From the NCBI GenBank assembly GCA_033297075.1, contig MU858092.1, positions 1 through 64,000 on the forward strand: DNA of 64,000 bases, given 5' to 3'. Positions within the stretch are counted from its first letter, which is position 1; the number at the start of each line of letters is the position of its first letter. The DNA is from Rhypophila decipiens. Taxonomy: Eukaryota > Ascomycota > Sordariomycetes > Sordariales > Naviculisporaceae. Positions 23,425 to 35,100 of the stretch are shown one piece after another. The translations under genes were made by a program, and so were the position numbers. The notes beneath the pieces are model-generated. The model searched no databases and was not told where the DNA came from. It saw only the letters and a list, made by a program, of their open reading frames with translations.

Positions 23425-25433
23425 CTAACCATTGATGATCTTCAACATGTCGTCGCCCTTGGGAGCACCCGTCAGATTCTCATAGCCCGTATTAGTGACC
23501 AAGATACAATCCTCTATCCGGACACCGCCAACATCCCAGTACTTCTCCAGGACCTTGGTGTTGATGTACTTGGCGTGGAGTGGGTTATCGAGGAAGTAAG
23601 CCTTGATATAATCCTTCGAGAAGTAACTGTTTCGAACATATCTCTGATTAGTAACATGGCCAGGGAATATGGGGCCAGTCCCAAAACTCACATGCCAGGC
23701 TCAATCGTAACAACCATGTTCTTCTGCAGCGTCTGACGACTCTTGTACGGCGGCCTAACCGTGACAGTATCGCGGTACATTATACTCAGCATCTCGGGGC
23801 TCATCCACTCCCTCTTGGACGAGGGACCGTTCGAACGGCGTTGCGGTCCAGCCTTGCTGTAACCAGAATATCCTCCCAACAGACCAGCGCCAGCAACGCC
23901 AGCCGTCGCCGAGCCGACGAGCAATTTTTCATACCCGCTGACATCGTGGACCTCCAACCCGACGTGATGTCCCAGTCCATGGGGAAAGAAAGCAGCCACG
24001 GTGCCCTTGTTAAAGATCTCGGATGCAGTCCCGTTGTGGAGGATTCCCAGCTTCAGCAGCTCCGTGACCGCCACTATGCAGGCATGCAGATGCAACGTGT
24101 AGAACACCACGCCGGGCTTGATACGCTCGATACACTCCTCCTGCATGCGCTGGACAATGGAGTAAATGGCCTGCGCCTCGGTCGAGAATTTCCCGTCAAT
24201 GGGCATCGTGCGAGTGATGTCGCTGGCATAGCAATTCCATTCGCAGCTGGCATCAATTATAACCAGCTGCTTCCCTTCCAGCTGCTGATTGTTGTCCACG
24301 TAGTGAAGGCAGCTGGCGGCAGTCCCCGACCCGGCGATGACAGGGTACGCTTGGTGTTTTGCGCCCTGGGCCAAACAAAAGCCGCGGAAGATGGCCTCAA
24401 TCTCGCGCTCGTTGCTCAGACGCTTGAGGCGCGCCAGGATGGCTCTGTGAGCAGCACTGGAGATGGTATTGGCGCGACGGATCATGGAAACTTCGTACTC
24501 GGTCTTGATGACGCGGGCGGCATCGATGGCGGGCCGGAGTTTTGACGTGTCGATCTGGATAATGCCCTTGGTGGTGGTGAGTGTAGGGGCTTGCTCAGGG
24601 TCCAAGACGTAGAGGGTGCTCCCCGGGCTGAGGCTGCGAGAGAAGAAGCGCTCCAAACCATTAATCAAGCGCACGTCATCGACTGCGGTGATGGTTCTGT
24701 AGTCCTCAATGCTCGGGGTCTTACCAAACCAAAGAGCCGTCTTGGGGTCATTGTATGGAATCCAGAGAACGAGGAAGTCACGGGTTATGTCGTATGTCAC
24801 TGCGCAGCCAGGGGTCTCGGCGCCAGTGAGGTAGAAGAAGCTGCAACACAAATCAGAAAATGTCGCTATTGACGAGGTAAAAGAGGAGCGCATACTGCCG
24901 CCGCTGACGAAAGGCCGGTCCCATATCAGAGTATTCATAGAGCGTCTCCTCTCCACCTGGGAGATAGATGAGCCCGCTCTGCACACCAAGCTCTCTGGCA
25001 ACCTTTTGTGCATGTTCCTTGGCTTCAAGCGGTCAGTGAGCAGTCCGAAGTGAGCAGGATAGGATGACTTACCAGGAAACTTTCCGGCGCTTACCCAACT
25101 TTCAAAAAGGGGCTTCCCGGTTCGAACGGGCGGCTGCGTGGCCTTTGGAATGGTGGATGTTGGTGATGGCGGTTTGGGTGCAGCAGTTGGGGTCGTGATG
25201 GGGGCAGGCTTGCCGTCGGCCGGTTTCGTCTCTGAAGAGCTGACTGGCTTCTTTACCTCAATAGCCCTGTGAGTGAGTGTAAGCAATGGCTTCTCTCGAT
25301 CCGGAGACCCTGGACATTCATTCTCACAAGCCAGGAATAAGGATGATCAGCTTCTTAGGATGATTGAGAGAAAATGAGATACTAACAGTGCATCGAACTC
25401 GTCAACGAGGACGAAGTCATGTTCGACCTCCAT
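23425..25433 (-). CDS. Xaa-Pro aminopeptidase / prolidase (M24B)
   Basis: Exons 25387-25433, 25073-25266, 24896-25022, 23692-24840 and 23425-23626 (572 aa), all in phase. Start gives [20 protein letters not shown], the usual beginning for fungal members. Later blocks: [38 protein letters not shown], then the pita-bread metalloenzyme core with ligand regions [39 protein letters not shown] and [12 protein letters not shown], which supply the two Asp, one His and two Glu that bind the metals. It removes residues in front of proline in small peptides, probably in the cytosol (no signal peptide). Odd: a Pro/Thr/Ser-rich insertion of about 60 residues after IEVKKP, and another of about 50 between the HDVSGYE and RPPY motifs. 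Confidence 0.92.
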
Positions 25434-27522
25434 CTTGATATGGCCGTCTTTCCGCAATTCGCTTGCCCTCGGTGGGTGGCTCAATCGTCCTTGGGTATTG
25501 TCCGCGGTTTGTTCGGTATGAGGATATGATGCTGTTATCGATTGACACTAGTTCGAGAGCAACAGAACGATGAAAGAAGTGCGTAACATTTGCTTTCGTC
25601 GTGATGAGGGGCAGTAACAAACCAACGGCTGTGTGAGATGTATGGAGACCTGTCCTGAATGGATGTGGTGAGGGGTGCTGTTGAGTTGGTACAGCTCGTC
25701 TGTGGCTTCCAAAGAGACGTGGGTGAAGATATGGGGACAAAGCACAAAAGAAAGAGCAAAAAATAGATGGTGGAATCGAAGTCAACGACCTGTTCCTTGG
25801 TCAGATTGAATCCGTTATTGGCCTGGGTGTTTGATGAGTGATGAGGGAGGTGAGGTTGGCTTGTTCCCGTCGGTCTGCTTGGATAAGCTCGGCCCAATAC
25901 AGGCAGCCCAACAGCTTCAGCAGCGGTGACCTGACGGGGTGAGTGCTGGTGTTGGTTCGGTGGAGAATGCCGGTTTAGGGCCGTACGGGGCGAACGGGAC
26001 GGAGAACACTTGGACTCTGTAAGCCTCACCGCCGGTCTTGTGGCTATGACGCTCCGTGCCTGATGGGAAAGCAGGCGGATGATACCGATCGATTTTGTCG
26101 AGGTCTGATATTGGCCAATTTCCCAAGGGAGCGAGTGACTGCTAAATGAGGATTAAAATGTTGGTTTCACCCAAAATTGTTGTCCGAAGGCGGCCGGACA
26201 AAGGAATCAGTCAGTCGGAATCGAGCCAGCCACTGGAACGGGAGTCGACATATGACGGAGGCTTGTTATTGGGGGCCTGAGCACAACAGGCGCGGGAGCG
26301 GACCAATCTCTTTGCAATTAAAAGGTACCCGAGGAAGGCGGTTGTGGACCCGGTCAGCAATCTGTCTTGTACGTCTCTCACGGTTTACAGAACTGGGCGA
26401 GAGAAATAAACTGTTGAAGAAAGTATGTCGTGTTATCAATCAAGTAGCTTAGCCCCGCTCGAGGATTGTGCTGTACTACATATGTACGGATACAGTATCA
26501 ACCCTGCGGGGAAACAATGTCTCGAATAGGCAAGCGGGGAATTGACTCTTATCGTTTCGGAGTTGAGACTTGAGAGACAGATGGGGATTCGCTGATCTAA
26601 TCTTTCTTGCTGAGAGTTGTTGAAATAAGAGAGAGGGGATAACCATGTGGAAGCCTCAAGCTTGTGAACTCTCTAATGACTCAAGCCGTTTCCGAATCAT
26701 CGGGTCGGGAATTTCGTTGCCATATTTCTATGTAATTTGGGCACTCCCGTGTTTACCTTATCATACTGTATTGTACGTATCGACTTACACGTGAATGAAC
26801 AGCGGGCCAAGACGAGATCCTTCTTAATGACTTGAGCTGCAGAGCTCGATGTATACCTATCTCATCATTACGTACTTTTTTGCATAAACCGCAAGCCAGA
26901 TATGGCACACGGTGACACGAATAAAAAAAGTATCAGGGCATGACGTCTGAACTTTGAAGAAGTCTAGTTGTTCAGCTAAAGCATGTGCTACTGTATGATG
27001 TTGGTTGGTATCGGTACTAATACGGATTTCCGTACACACATACAAGTATCGTTAGCACCAGCCCGATATCGTCTTGCATTCCTGCATCACGACTATCACT
27101 TAGTTGCCAATCGAGTCAGCTAAAAGATTTAGAGTTCTAGTGCCTTAAAGTCAAGTGATTCAGCAGGAGTTCAGTAAAACCAAAAACAGCTGCTAGTTCT
27201 CAGACGGTTTCCATAGGTAGAGTTGTACTCCCCTCAGCCCCTTGAAATTGTCTGGCAATCATGGATCTATGTAAACAACTGTTCTAAAAAGGGCATAGTT
27301 ATATCATCTACCAAACAGACAAAATCCCAAGCCTTCGTTTGCTCTCCATGATCACATGGCTTTCCTGGTCTGCATTCGTAGGCATCAATTATCTCATCTC
27401 TCAGAGCCCTCAAAACTTGCCAGCCAGACATGCCCCTCTTCCCAGGATATAAGCAAGACTTCCGGCCAAAACTTTCAACCGAGAGGGGATGGCGACAGCA
27501 GAGATGAGTTGAGCTTCCAGCG

Positions 27523-27700
27523 TAGCTCAACGGTCAGCTGCGGCGACTCAAGTAATTCCTCTGTACCCCTCCGGCCTGCAGCATCCTTCCGCCCCCCATG
27601 TGGGCGGGAGGGTGTCGGTTCGATTCCGGGCACGATCAATAAAAAAAAAGCCGAAAGAGGCTTTTCTCGAGGCACCGCCGGGTGCCTTGAGTTTTTGTCT
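27523..27700 (+). ncRNA. tRNA-like A/B-box segment, possible Pol III relic
   Basis: A B-box GGTTCGATTCC is at 27617-27627, preceded about 94 bp upstream by an A-box-like TAGCTCAACGG at 27523. A short hairpin GGCACC-GCCG-GGTGCC at about 27671-27686 and T runs follow. The T-arm pairs at four of five positions, but the expected acceptor stem does not form (no partner for CACGATC), so this is not a working tRNA as read. Either a tRNA pseudogene, a SINE-type relic, or chance. Confidence 0.25.
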
Positions 27701-27745
27701 TTTTTGCTTCCTTACTTACCTACCTGTCCTAAGTACATGTAGGTA

Positions 27746-27811
27746 GGGAAATGTGTCAGGTAGTGTAGGGAAATGTGTCAGGTAGTGTAGGGAAATGTGT
27801 CAGGTAGTGTA
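27746..27811 (+). repeat. 22-bp tandem repeat, three copies
   Basis: Unit GGGAAATGTGTCAGGTAGTG plus TA, beginning at 27746, 27768 and 27790, with a partial copy after. Copies look identical, suggesting recent slippage. Confidence 0.9.
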
Positions 27812-28593
27812 GGTATGTCGGTATAGATCTACCGACCCATCGACATCATTGTGTATTTTTTAAGATATGCCTGCCTATCCGACCCTCATTGGGGACAAAG
27901 GATGGATTCTATGCCTAACCAGTAGGAGGTCTATTAACCCCAGTTGTTGTTCCTTTTTAACCCAATATCCTGTTCCAGTCCAGCCACACCAGTTTTGTTT
28001 TATCATGTCCGTACCGAGAAGTGTACCGTTCTCCTTCATGGTCGTCTTCTCAGAAGACATCTCTCCCGCAGGGAGGCACAAGAAAAATGAAACAAAAGCG
28101 AGAGAATGAGAAGGAAAATAAAACGAAAGTAAGTATAGGGGTATCATAAGCTTCATCCAAAAACAAGAAAATAAAGCGACCGTAAACCGTGTAATGAACC
28201 CGCCGGACCCAAATTCCAAGGCCCATTCCGTGTATATTTTGTCCCAAATGTTGCTGTGTAGGCAATTCCAGCGCTGGAGGTCGTTCGTCAGGTATCGAAT
28301 CGAATCGTGTCGTCGTCTTCGTGCCTTCCCGTGCTCTCGTTGCTGCCGGTGTGTAGATGGGCCAATAATGCCGGCGACCCACCCACTGCTCGACCGATGG
28401 CCGACTTGCCGTTCCCTTGATTCCTCCCAGATAAAGGCGTTGCGTGTCGTGACTTGTCCCTCCATTCCCCTTAGTTTCGACCAGTACCCAATCTCCACTC
28501 CTTCAATTCCACCTCCTCACGAGTTTGTAATAACACTTTTTTCTCTTCCCTCGCCCCAAACTCAATTTCCCGTCCAGCAAGTGCTCAACTTCC

Positions 28594-31500
28594 TCAATGA
28601 AACCCGCCGCCCATAACATCCCAATCCCCCTGCCCTTGCCCCTGCTGTTGCTGCTGCTGCTGTTGTGCCTGGTGCTGCTGCTGCAACCTCAAAAGATGCG
28701 CATGGCTATACATCTGCGTGGCAGGATCAATCCTATGATGCTGCTGCTGTTGCTGATGCATTCCTCCCGCGGCGCCAGGATGATGATGTCCCCCAGGCAG
28801 GTGTCCAGCCTGCGAGACCAAATACGGCGGAATCGGCCCCAATAACTGCCCCTCGATATCATCGTACAAATTCGGCATATAAAACTGCATGGCCGCCGCT
28901 GCCTCGGGTGTTTGGCTCCCTGCCCCTGGTGGATGTGATCCACCTCGGCCTTGCGGATCCAACAACGGTGGTTGACTCGGGTACGCGAATGGGTCGGCAG
29001 AGGGAAACATCATCGTCTCGAGTTTGTATAAGCTGCTTGCGGAACTGCTCTGTGGTGTTCCTACCTGTCCCGGTCCGTAATTTCCTCCCTGTCGTTGCTG
29101 TTGAGAACCACCTGCACTGCTTGCATCTGACCCTGCTGCACCGCGCATAGACATGTCCAGTGGCAAAAGATCTTGCAAATTCGCCGGATAGCCTTGCCCC
29201 GGTAAACCGTTTTGCTGTTGTAGCCCGATCGTATCGAACGAAGTCGTCCGCTGCGGTGGCCGTTTTACTTCCCTACCTCCTCCGGCCCTTTGGCTCGAAC
29301 TGCCACTGCTGCTGCTGCCCGCCGCCTGAAGATGATGAGGTCGGATTAGTTCTTCTGAGCGTCGCTGTTGGGGTATCATTCCCATGCTAGTCACCCCCGG
29401 GTGAGGAGCAGCAGAAGCGACACCACCTTTTGCCGCGGAAGAAGAAGAACCAAGTGAGACTCCTACCGCTGCTGCTGCTCGTTTCTTTGAGGGCGTCGGT
29501 CTGGCGGCCATCTTTTTGAGTCGTTCGGGTATTTGGTCGAATACAACCTAATAAGCGTCAGCACAACCACCCAAACAGTGTCATAAGTAAAACTGACATT
29601 GAGGGCGCTAGTAATCCGATCGGCACTCAAGCTCCGTTGAGCAAGCTTAGCAATGACTTCTTTTCCTGCTTGCGCGTCCGCCAAAATCTCGGCCGTGCCA
29701 GCTTTATCCGGATTCTCGAGCACATAAAACACCAGCGACAAGATGGCAAAGAATTCGGCATATAAAATGAACCAGTAAGGGCCGATCAAAACCGCTTGCT
29801 TCTGAATCTCGATGGCAATGTGGATGATGTTTCGTGAGACGCTGATCCCCGCCGCGGCGCAGTTATAATACCTGTCGTCGATCTTCTTGCCGGCTGTTAA
29901 TCTCGGGGAGACGTAATGCAGAAAAGGGCGGTAGAGCATCATTTGCACGTGGGCGTATCCGAAGCGGAGGAGGGTTCGTACACTATTTGTGTTAGCATCA
30001 TCACTACAGTGAAGAAAGGGGGCGGAGTAAACAAACCGAATAACCTCCATCGGCCCCTCCGAACTAGGCCGCCAGTAAATAGGCAACTGCTCGTACCACT
30101 CGGCCAGATCCCGCTCAATCTCTTTAATCCGTGCATAACTGATCATGTAGGTTGCGTTTGGCGCGGCGCCTTCGACAACACATTCCTCGACCCCTTTTAG
30201 CGGGTAAACATACTTGATAACCTTGGCCAAAATAAACATCAATTTATTATGCGCATTTGAACCGGTCAAAAAAGATGGTGTCCCGGGGGGCGGCATGATG
30301 ATGGTTTCGGTGGTGATATACTCGTCGTCGACCTCGGTAGGCATAGGCTGATCAATATCCTCGTCGTGCAACAACAAAGGAAAGCCCAAGATGGCAGAGA
30401 CGTAAATGTCCATCTGTCGTACCGTGTGGAATACCCTTCGCCGAGTCTCGTCTTCGATGGGGTTGATCTTTGCGTGGGACAAGTGCCGATGGAGGCCCAT
30501 GCGGAGGGACGATCGCAAGGCGATCCCGAGAAAGGCGTAGCACCCCGACATGTTGGAGGTTGCTTGGAGGAAGAGGATCATGAACAAGAGCGCCTGGAGG
30601 GAGGTCATGTCGCGGCATTCTGCTATGTCTTGGAGGATTGAGCGCGCCGAGGTGTAGTATTTTGCTCTGATTCCAACTCACTCACTTAGCATTTAGTTTT
30701 TTTGGGGGGGGGGGGATAAAAAGGGGGCAAGGGGAACAGGTAGGTCGTACCCTTCTTCCAAAGCAGATTTATAAGATATCGGTGGTCCAGACGGGTCATC
30801 TTCCGACACGTTATACATGCAACCCAACGCCATGACGCTGTATAACAGCCCCAGAAACCTGTGCTCTTCATTCCCCCAGCTGTCTTGCGGTTTCTCATAT
30901 AACCTGTTTAGCGTCTCGTAAAAAGTGGGGATGTGTACCAGTCTCAAGACACAAGTCGCGCAGTTGAGGGTGTAGTAACACAACGTCCTGACTTTTTCTT
31001 GCGGCGGGAGGTCGTAGATATTTGGCGTTGATACGTTTGATGATGATGCTGGGTTGGAGGTATCCCATGGTGAATTCGCCGCGCTGGAACGGGGTGAGTC
31101 CAGGGTGAACATGCCCGCTGATTTTGACGGGCGAGGCAGGAAGGGGATACGATAGTCGTTCCCGAGGATGCCGCTGAAATGCTCCTTCATGCGGCGTAAA
31201 AAGACGGCGCCCGAGGAGATGCCGTGAAAGTCCCATTCTCCGCCTTCGTTGAGCTCCAACTGGCCGATTGTCTCGATCATGGACATTATTTGCGGGTCTG
31301 AACTGCTACCGCCTTGCGGGTCGTGCTGGTTTTGGTACTGCTGGTCCTGGCTGGTCGAGGTAGTTGCTGAAAGTTCCTGCTCGGCTTTTAGTCTGGCCGC
31401 TTTGGCTCGTGCTTGCTCCCTGGTGCGAAATTCTTGCTGCACGGCTGGGTCCAGGTCTGGGTCGGTTAGGTCTACGTCTGGGATGAATTTGCGGAGAAGG

Positions 31501-32155
31501 CTCTCTGCCCTTTGCAGCCGGGCTTCTAGGGCCTCGATGTACTGCGGTGCTGGGTTTCTTCGGCGGTTCGAAGGCTTGTCGTAGGTGCATTCTGGGCGAG
31601 TTGAGAAGTGTTAACAAGGAAAAGAGGAAAGATCAGGACGGCTTGGAAAGTGAAGCAGGAAATAGAACGGTAAAAGCAAACATGACGACCGGGAGGTAGG
31701 TAAGCAGAGTAAAACAAAACAGTTTTCGAGAAGAGGGTCGTGTTACCATAGCTGTACACAGAACAGTGAGTACAGGGCTGTTTGCCGTCGCACTTGATCT
31801 TCTTCCTCCGGCACTCGTCGCACGCTCTCGTGACTCTTCGACGTTTTTGGACCGGCATACTGGGGGCAGCGTTCTCAGAGTCCCCTTGGGTGGTGCCTCC
31901 TTCAGACTCTGGCTTCATGGAGTCGTCTCCTCCGGCCGTGACACTCTCTGACGGAGAGCCTTGGTCTTGGACCGAGACGTCAACCGACTCGTCGTCTGAC
32001 ATGTTGACTGTGTTGCTGTATCCTGATGATGCGTTGGGCGAGGTGATGTCCTTGGTCCCGGTGTCTGCTCTAGATGGCAGTTTGGATGGTCGTGAGTAAG
32101 GTCGAGTTGTTGTTGAGCCGGCACGCTTGTCCCCAGTGCTGGTCGTATCTGGCAT
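28594..32155 (-). CDS. Zn2Cys6 transcription factor, Gln/His-rich tail
   Basis: Five exons: 31747-32155, 30751-31591, 30037-30666, 29598-29982 and 28594-29547 (1072 aa), all phases fitting. The cluster RACDECRRKKIKCDG then KQPCTHCSVYSY and ECTYD has 2-6-5-2-6 spacing; the intron 31592-31746 splits the codon before the last Cys. A linker and coiled coil (IEALEARLQRAESLLRKF) follow, then a fungal_trans middle region: FLGLLYSVMALGCMYN, AFLGIALRSSLRMGLHRHL, DETRRRVFHTVRQMDIYVS and LLHDEDIDQPMP. The last 300 residues are disordered and rich in Ser, Gly, Gln and His, with Gln runs from CTG/CAG tracts at about 28640-28770. Start 32155 is the first ATG in frame. It resembles regulators of carbon or polysaccharide use in filamentous fungi, but I cannot assign the ortholog. 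The 84-nt intron 30667-30750 holds a run of about 13 C on the coding strand. Confidence 0.9.
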
Positions 32156-35100
32156 TCTTTTGCTTATTGATGCCAAGGTGGTATGCGCAGGGCAAGAGGG
32201 GTTGGTTCAAAGTTGTCTAGGTATCCAAGTCTCAGATCCTTCTGGTCCTTTGCTTTTGCTTTTCCTTACTGTTTAGAGTGCTGTCTGGGACTCGATCTGC
32301 ATGTATTGGGGCGGGGTGTCCTGCAGAGTTTACAAAAGGAGCTGATCTGGCAACCAGATTTGTTTTCTTCCTCTCTTTTCTATCCCATGGTAAAGACAAG
32401 ACTGGTATCCGTAATTGCTATCAGGCAGAAAGGGGGTTCCTTTCCGAGATCAACCCGAAGAGACCCAAGTGACAAGAGACGCAGTGCTTGCACATGCCCT
32501 CCTCTGGGCTAACCAGAGGGAGGAACTGCTGAGAAGTTGGATACGGCTCTGGGAGCCCTGGTCAGTTTCGCGTCCACAGCCGTTCCTCAGCGGATTGCCA
32601 ACCCAAGAATCCACTCTTGGCTTGCTCCGCTTAGTCCAGCTAGGATCCTTGGGGGTCGTCGCCAGGTCTTGGTATACAGATCTGTACAAAGTCGCAGACG
32701 AGGAGACTCGAGTATGGCACGGTGAGAGGCACGGTTCTGCCCACCTATAACATATGGCAACCTGAACCTCTTGATGAAATACGACGAGACAGAGCTTGCA
32801 CTGCACAGGCATCTGCTTGGGAATACGGACATAGACGTGTAGACCCAGGGAGAGGGAGAGACGAGCAAGAGAGCAGGATGCCGCCTGAGTTGGTCGTCCT
32901 GTGGAACCGCTAGGGCGTCAAAAAGAATGGATAGCGAACGGCCGGGCAGACAAGGAGCTGCGTGCCGGTGCCGAGTCGGTGCCCAGGGACTGTGGGATAG
33001 GGTGTGGATTGTGGACAAGGCGAGCAGGGGTGCCCCTCAGCACGTTGGCCGAAAAGTTAACCCGCCAAAGAACGACAACACAACCATACCAGACCACCGG
33101 AATTCCTACGGAATTCCTAACTGCTTGTTATCCCAGCATGCCACTGATTACTGATAGAAAAAAGAAGTAGCGAAGCTGTTGTCTTGGTTCAAACCCGCAT
33201 ACTATCCGCAGTTGATGTCTCTTGACGGAATGGAAGGCGAACCCCCTCGAGCCTGCTGAGTTAAAACATCTTCCAAATCAGTCAGCCTGGGCAAACCGAA
33301 ACCGAGAAGTACCCGGATATGGCTATGGGGAGGGCTGGTACACGAAAACCAGCTCTCGCTTACGAGCCAGGTACAGAATACCGTATTGCTTCTGGCGCGG
33401 TGTTCGGAAGAGAGCGTCATCTGTCCAGTAGAAAATGTCTGAGAGATGTCTATAGGATACGGGTAACTGGCTGACCATTACCACCTGCTGATTGGGTCCT
33501 CGTCCGACATCTGCCCTGCTTCGTACGGGCAATAGATGGTCACAATGGGCATGTCAAAGAGTCAGATCTCCAAAAAGTGTCGATAGCACCTCTGCCGCAC
33601 CTACCAGGGGCCCAAGATACGGGGGGGAGGCTCCGTACCCCTGGAATCGATCCTACACTACAGAATGTTTGACATATGGGTGTAATCGATTTAGTTTGAG
33701 ACCCGAGAAAACGAGAGATCTTAACGCCAACGAGGGTAGCAAATGGGACGATTCCTCTTCCTCAATAAATGAGGGCGACGTAAGACGATGGAGAGTACCA
33801 ATAAGGAGGGGTTCGTGCGGGCGGAACGACGGGACAATCGACTTTGGATCAAATCGTGGGCGTCTCCGCAGCCACGGGTATTATGGAAATAGATACCATG
33901 CCGAACATAATTACGTAGTTGGAGTCGCCAGAGTGTGACGGGGCGGCTGACGTGGTGGCTGCCACGATCAAGCCTCGACAATCGATATTGGAAGATTCTG
34001 AATCTGGGGCATATGGCCATCTCATCTCGCATTGTCGCTATTTGCCATTTGCTGCAGAATTTTCCAATGTTTTTGTTCACGAGAGTCGCTTCAGAGGGAG
34101 AATCAACTCCGAGCAGCCAGGCATCCCTGGGAGGAGAGGTGGAGTAACTCCGTACCTTGACGGTCCGCACCCTGAGGTTCCTGATCCTCTAGGCTGGCTC
34201 CGGCTAGGACATCTGTGGTTTTTTTTTGGCGGTTCCATCCCTACCCACCCACTGCAACAAAATGCATGTGCTTGCTCTTGTGCAGGGGACAGCCAGACTA
34301 TTGACCCGAAAGCGGCAAAGCGTCGATAACAGTTGAGCAGAGAAAAGGTAACGCCGTGTAAGGCGGCTTATTTCCGAGAAGGAAGTTGCCGGCTGCTCCT
34401 TTCTATAGGCCAGCCACAGGCTTTTATTTTCCCATAAAAAGCCAGGATGCTAGACAGCAGCCGAGGGTTATAGCCAACCGGAGGATGAGCGGTGGGGAGA
34501 GACAAAAAAAATACGTATCCAATACGAAAAAGGGGGATTCGAGAAAAGCGGAAGAAAAATTTCTACCATTGTGTGTGTGCGTGGGTCCCATCGGCAACCA
34601 TGGGCATTTGTAAGTGTATGGTGGACCGAATCTCCATCCAACGGGTTGATGGTAGAATGAAAGGTCATGGAATCCGGAAGGCCTATCACCAATGAGCTTT
34701 CTTCATCAGCTGGCAGTGGACGTGGTAAGGTTGTGTCCATATCGTGTGCTGAATCATAACTCGAGGGAGCAATGCATAGCGCTGTGCAAGGGCACGCCTA
34801 TTACTACCGCCCGACCCAGTTGATACATCCGAGTCGCAAAAGTACCGACAGACGGCGCCTCTTCGGGCTGCTGACCGGAGCAGACGAATCATGATAGGCT
34901 GCAGGGCGACCGCTCGGCGTTTCAGTCATAAAGACGGACAAGCACCGTCCCGGGAACTCGCCCGACGATTCCACCGTTTCTTGGGCTATTATCCGATGCT
35001 GTCAGCGAAGGTGAGACCGTAGAAAGATGTTACTAGCAAGGCACCAATGTCTTGAGTTCATAACGTGGCATGTGCTGTCAAAATGTCAGACTGTTTCGTC

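Larger units (their letters stand above)
25434..28593. other. Intergenic, with Pol III-like motif and short repeats
   Basis: 3.2 kb. Upstream half is the promoter side of the aminopeptidase gene. It also holds the tRNA-like segment near 27523 and a 22-bp repeat near 27746. The minus-strand 207-codon frame at 27875-28498 has no motif and lies in the 3' flank of the next transcription factor; I do not call it. Confidence 0.6.

Noticed and set aside
27875..28498. 207-codon minus frame
   Set aside because: Composition is not protein-like, no motif; it lies in the 3' flank of the next minus-strand gene.
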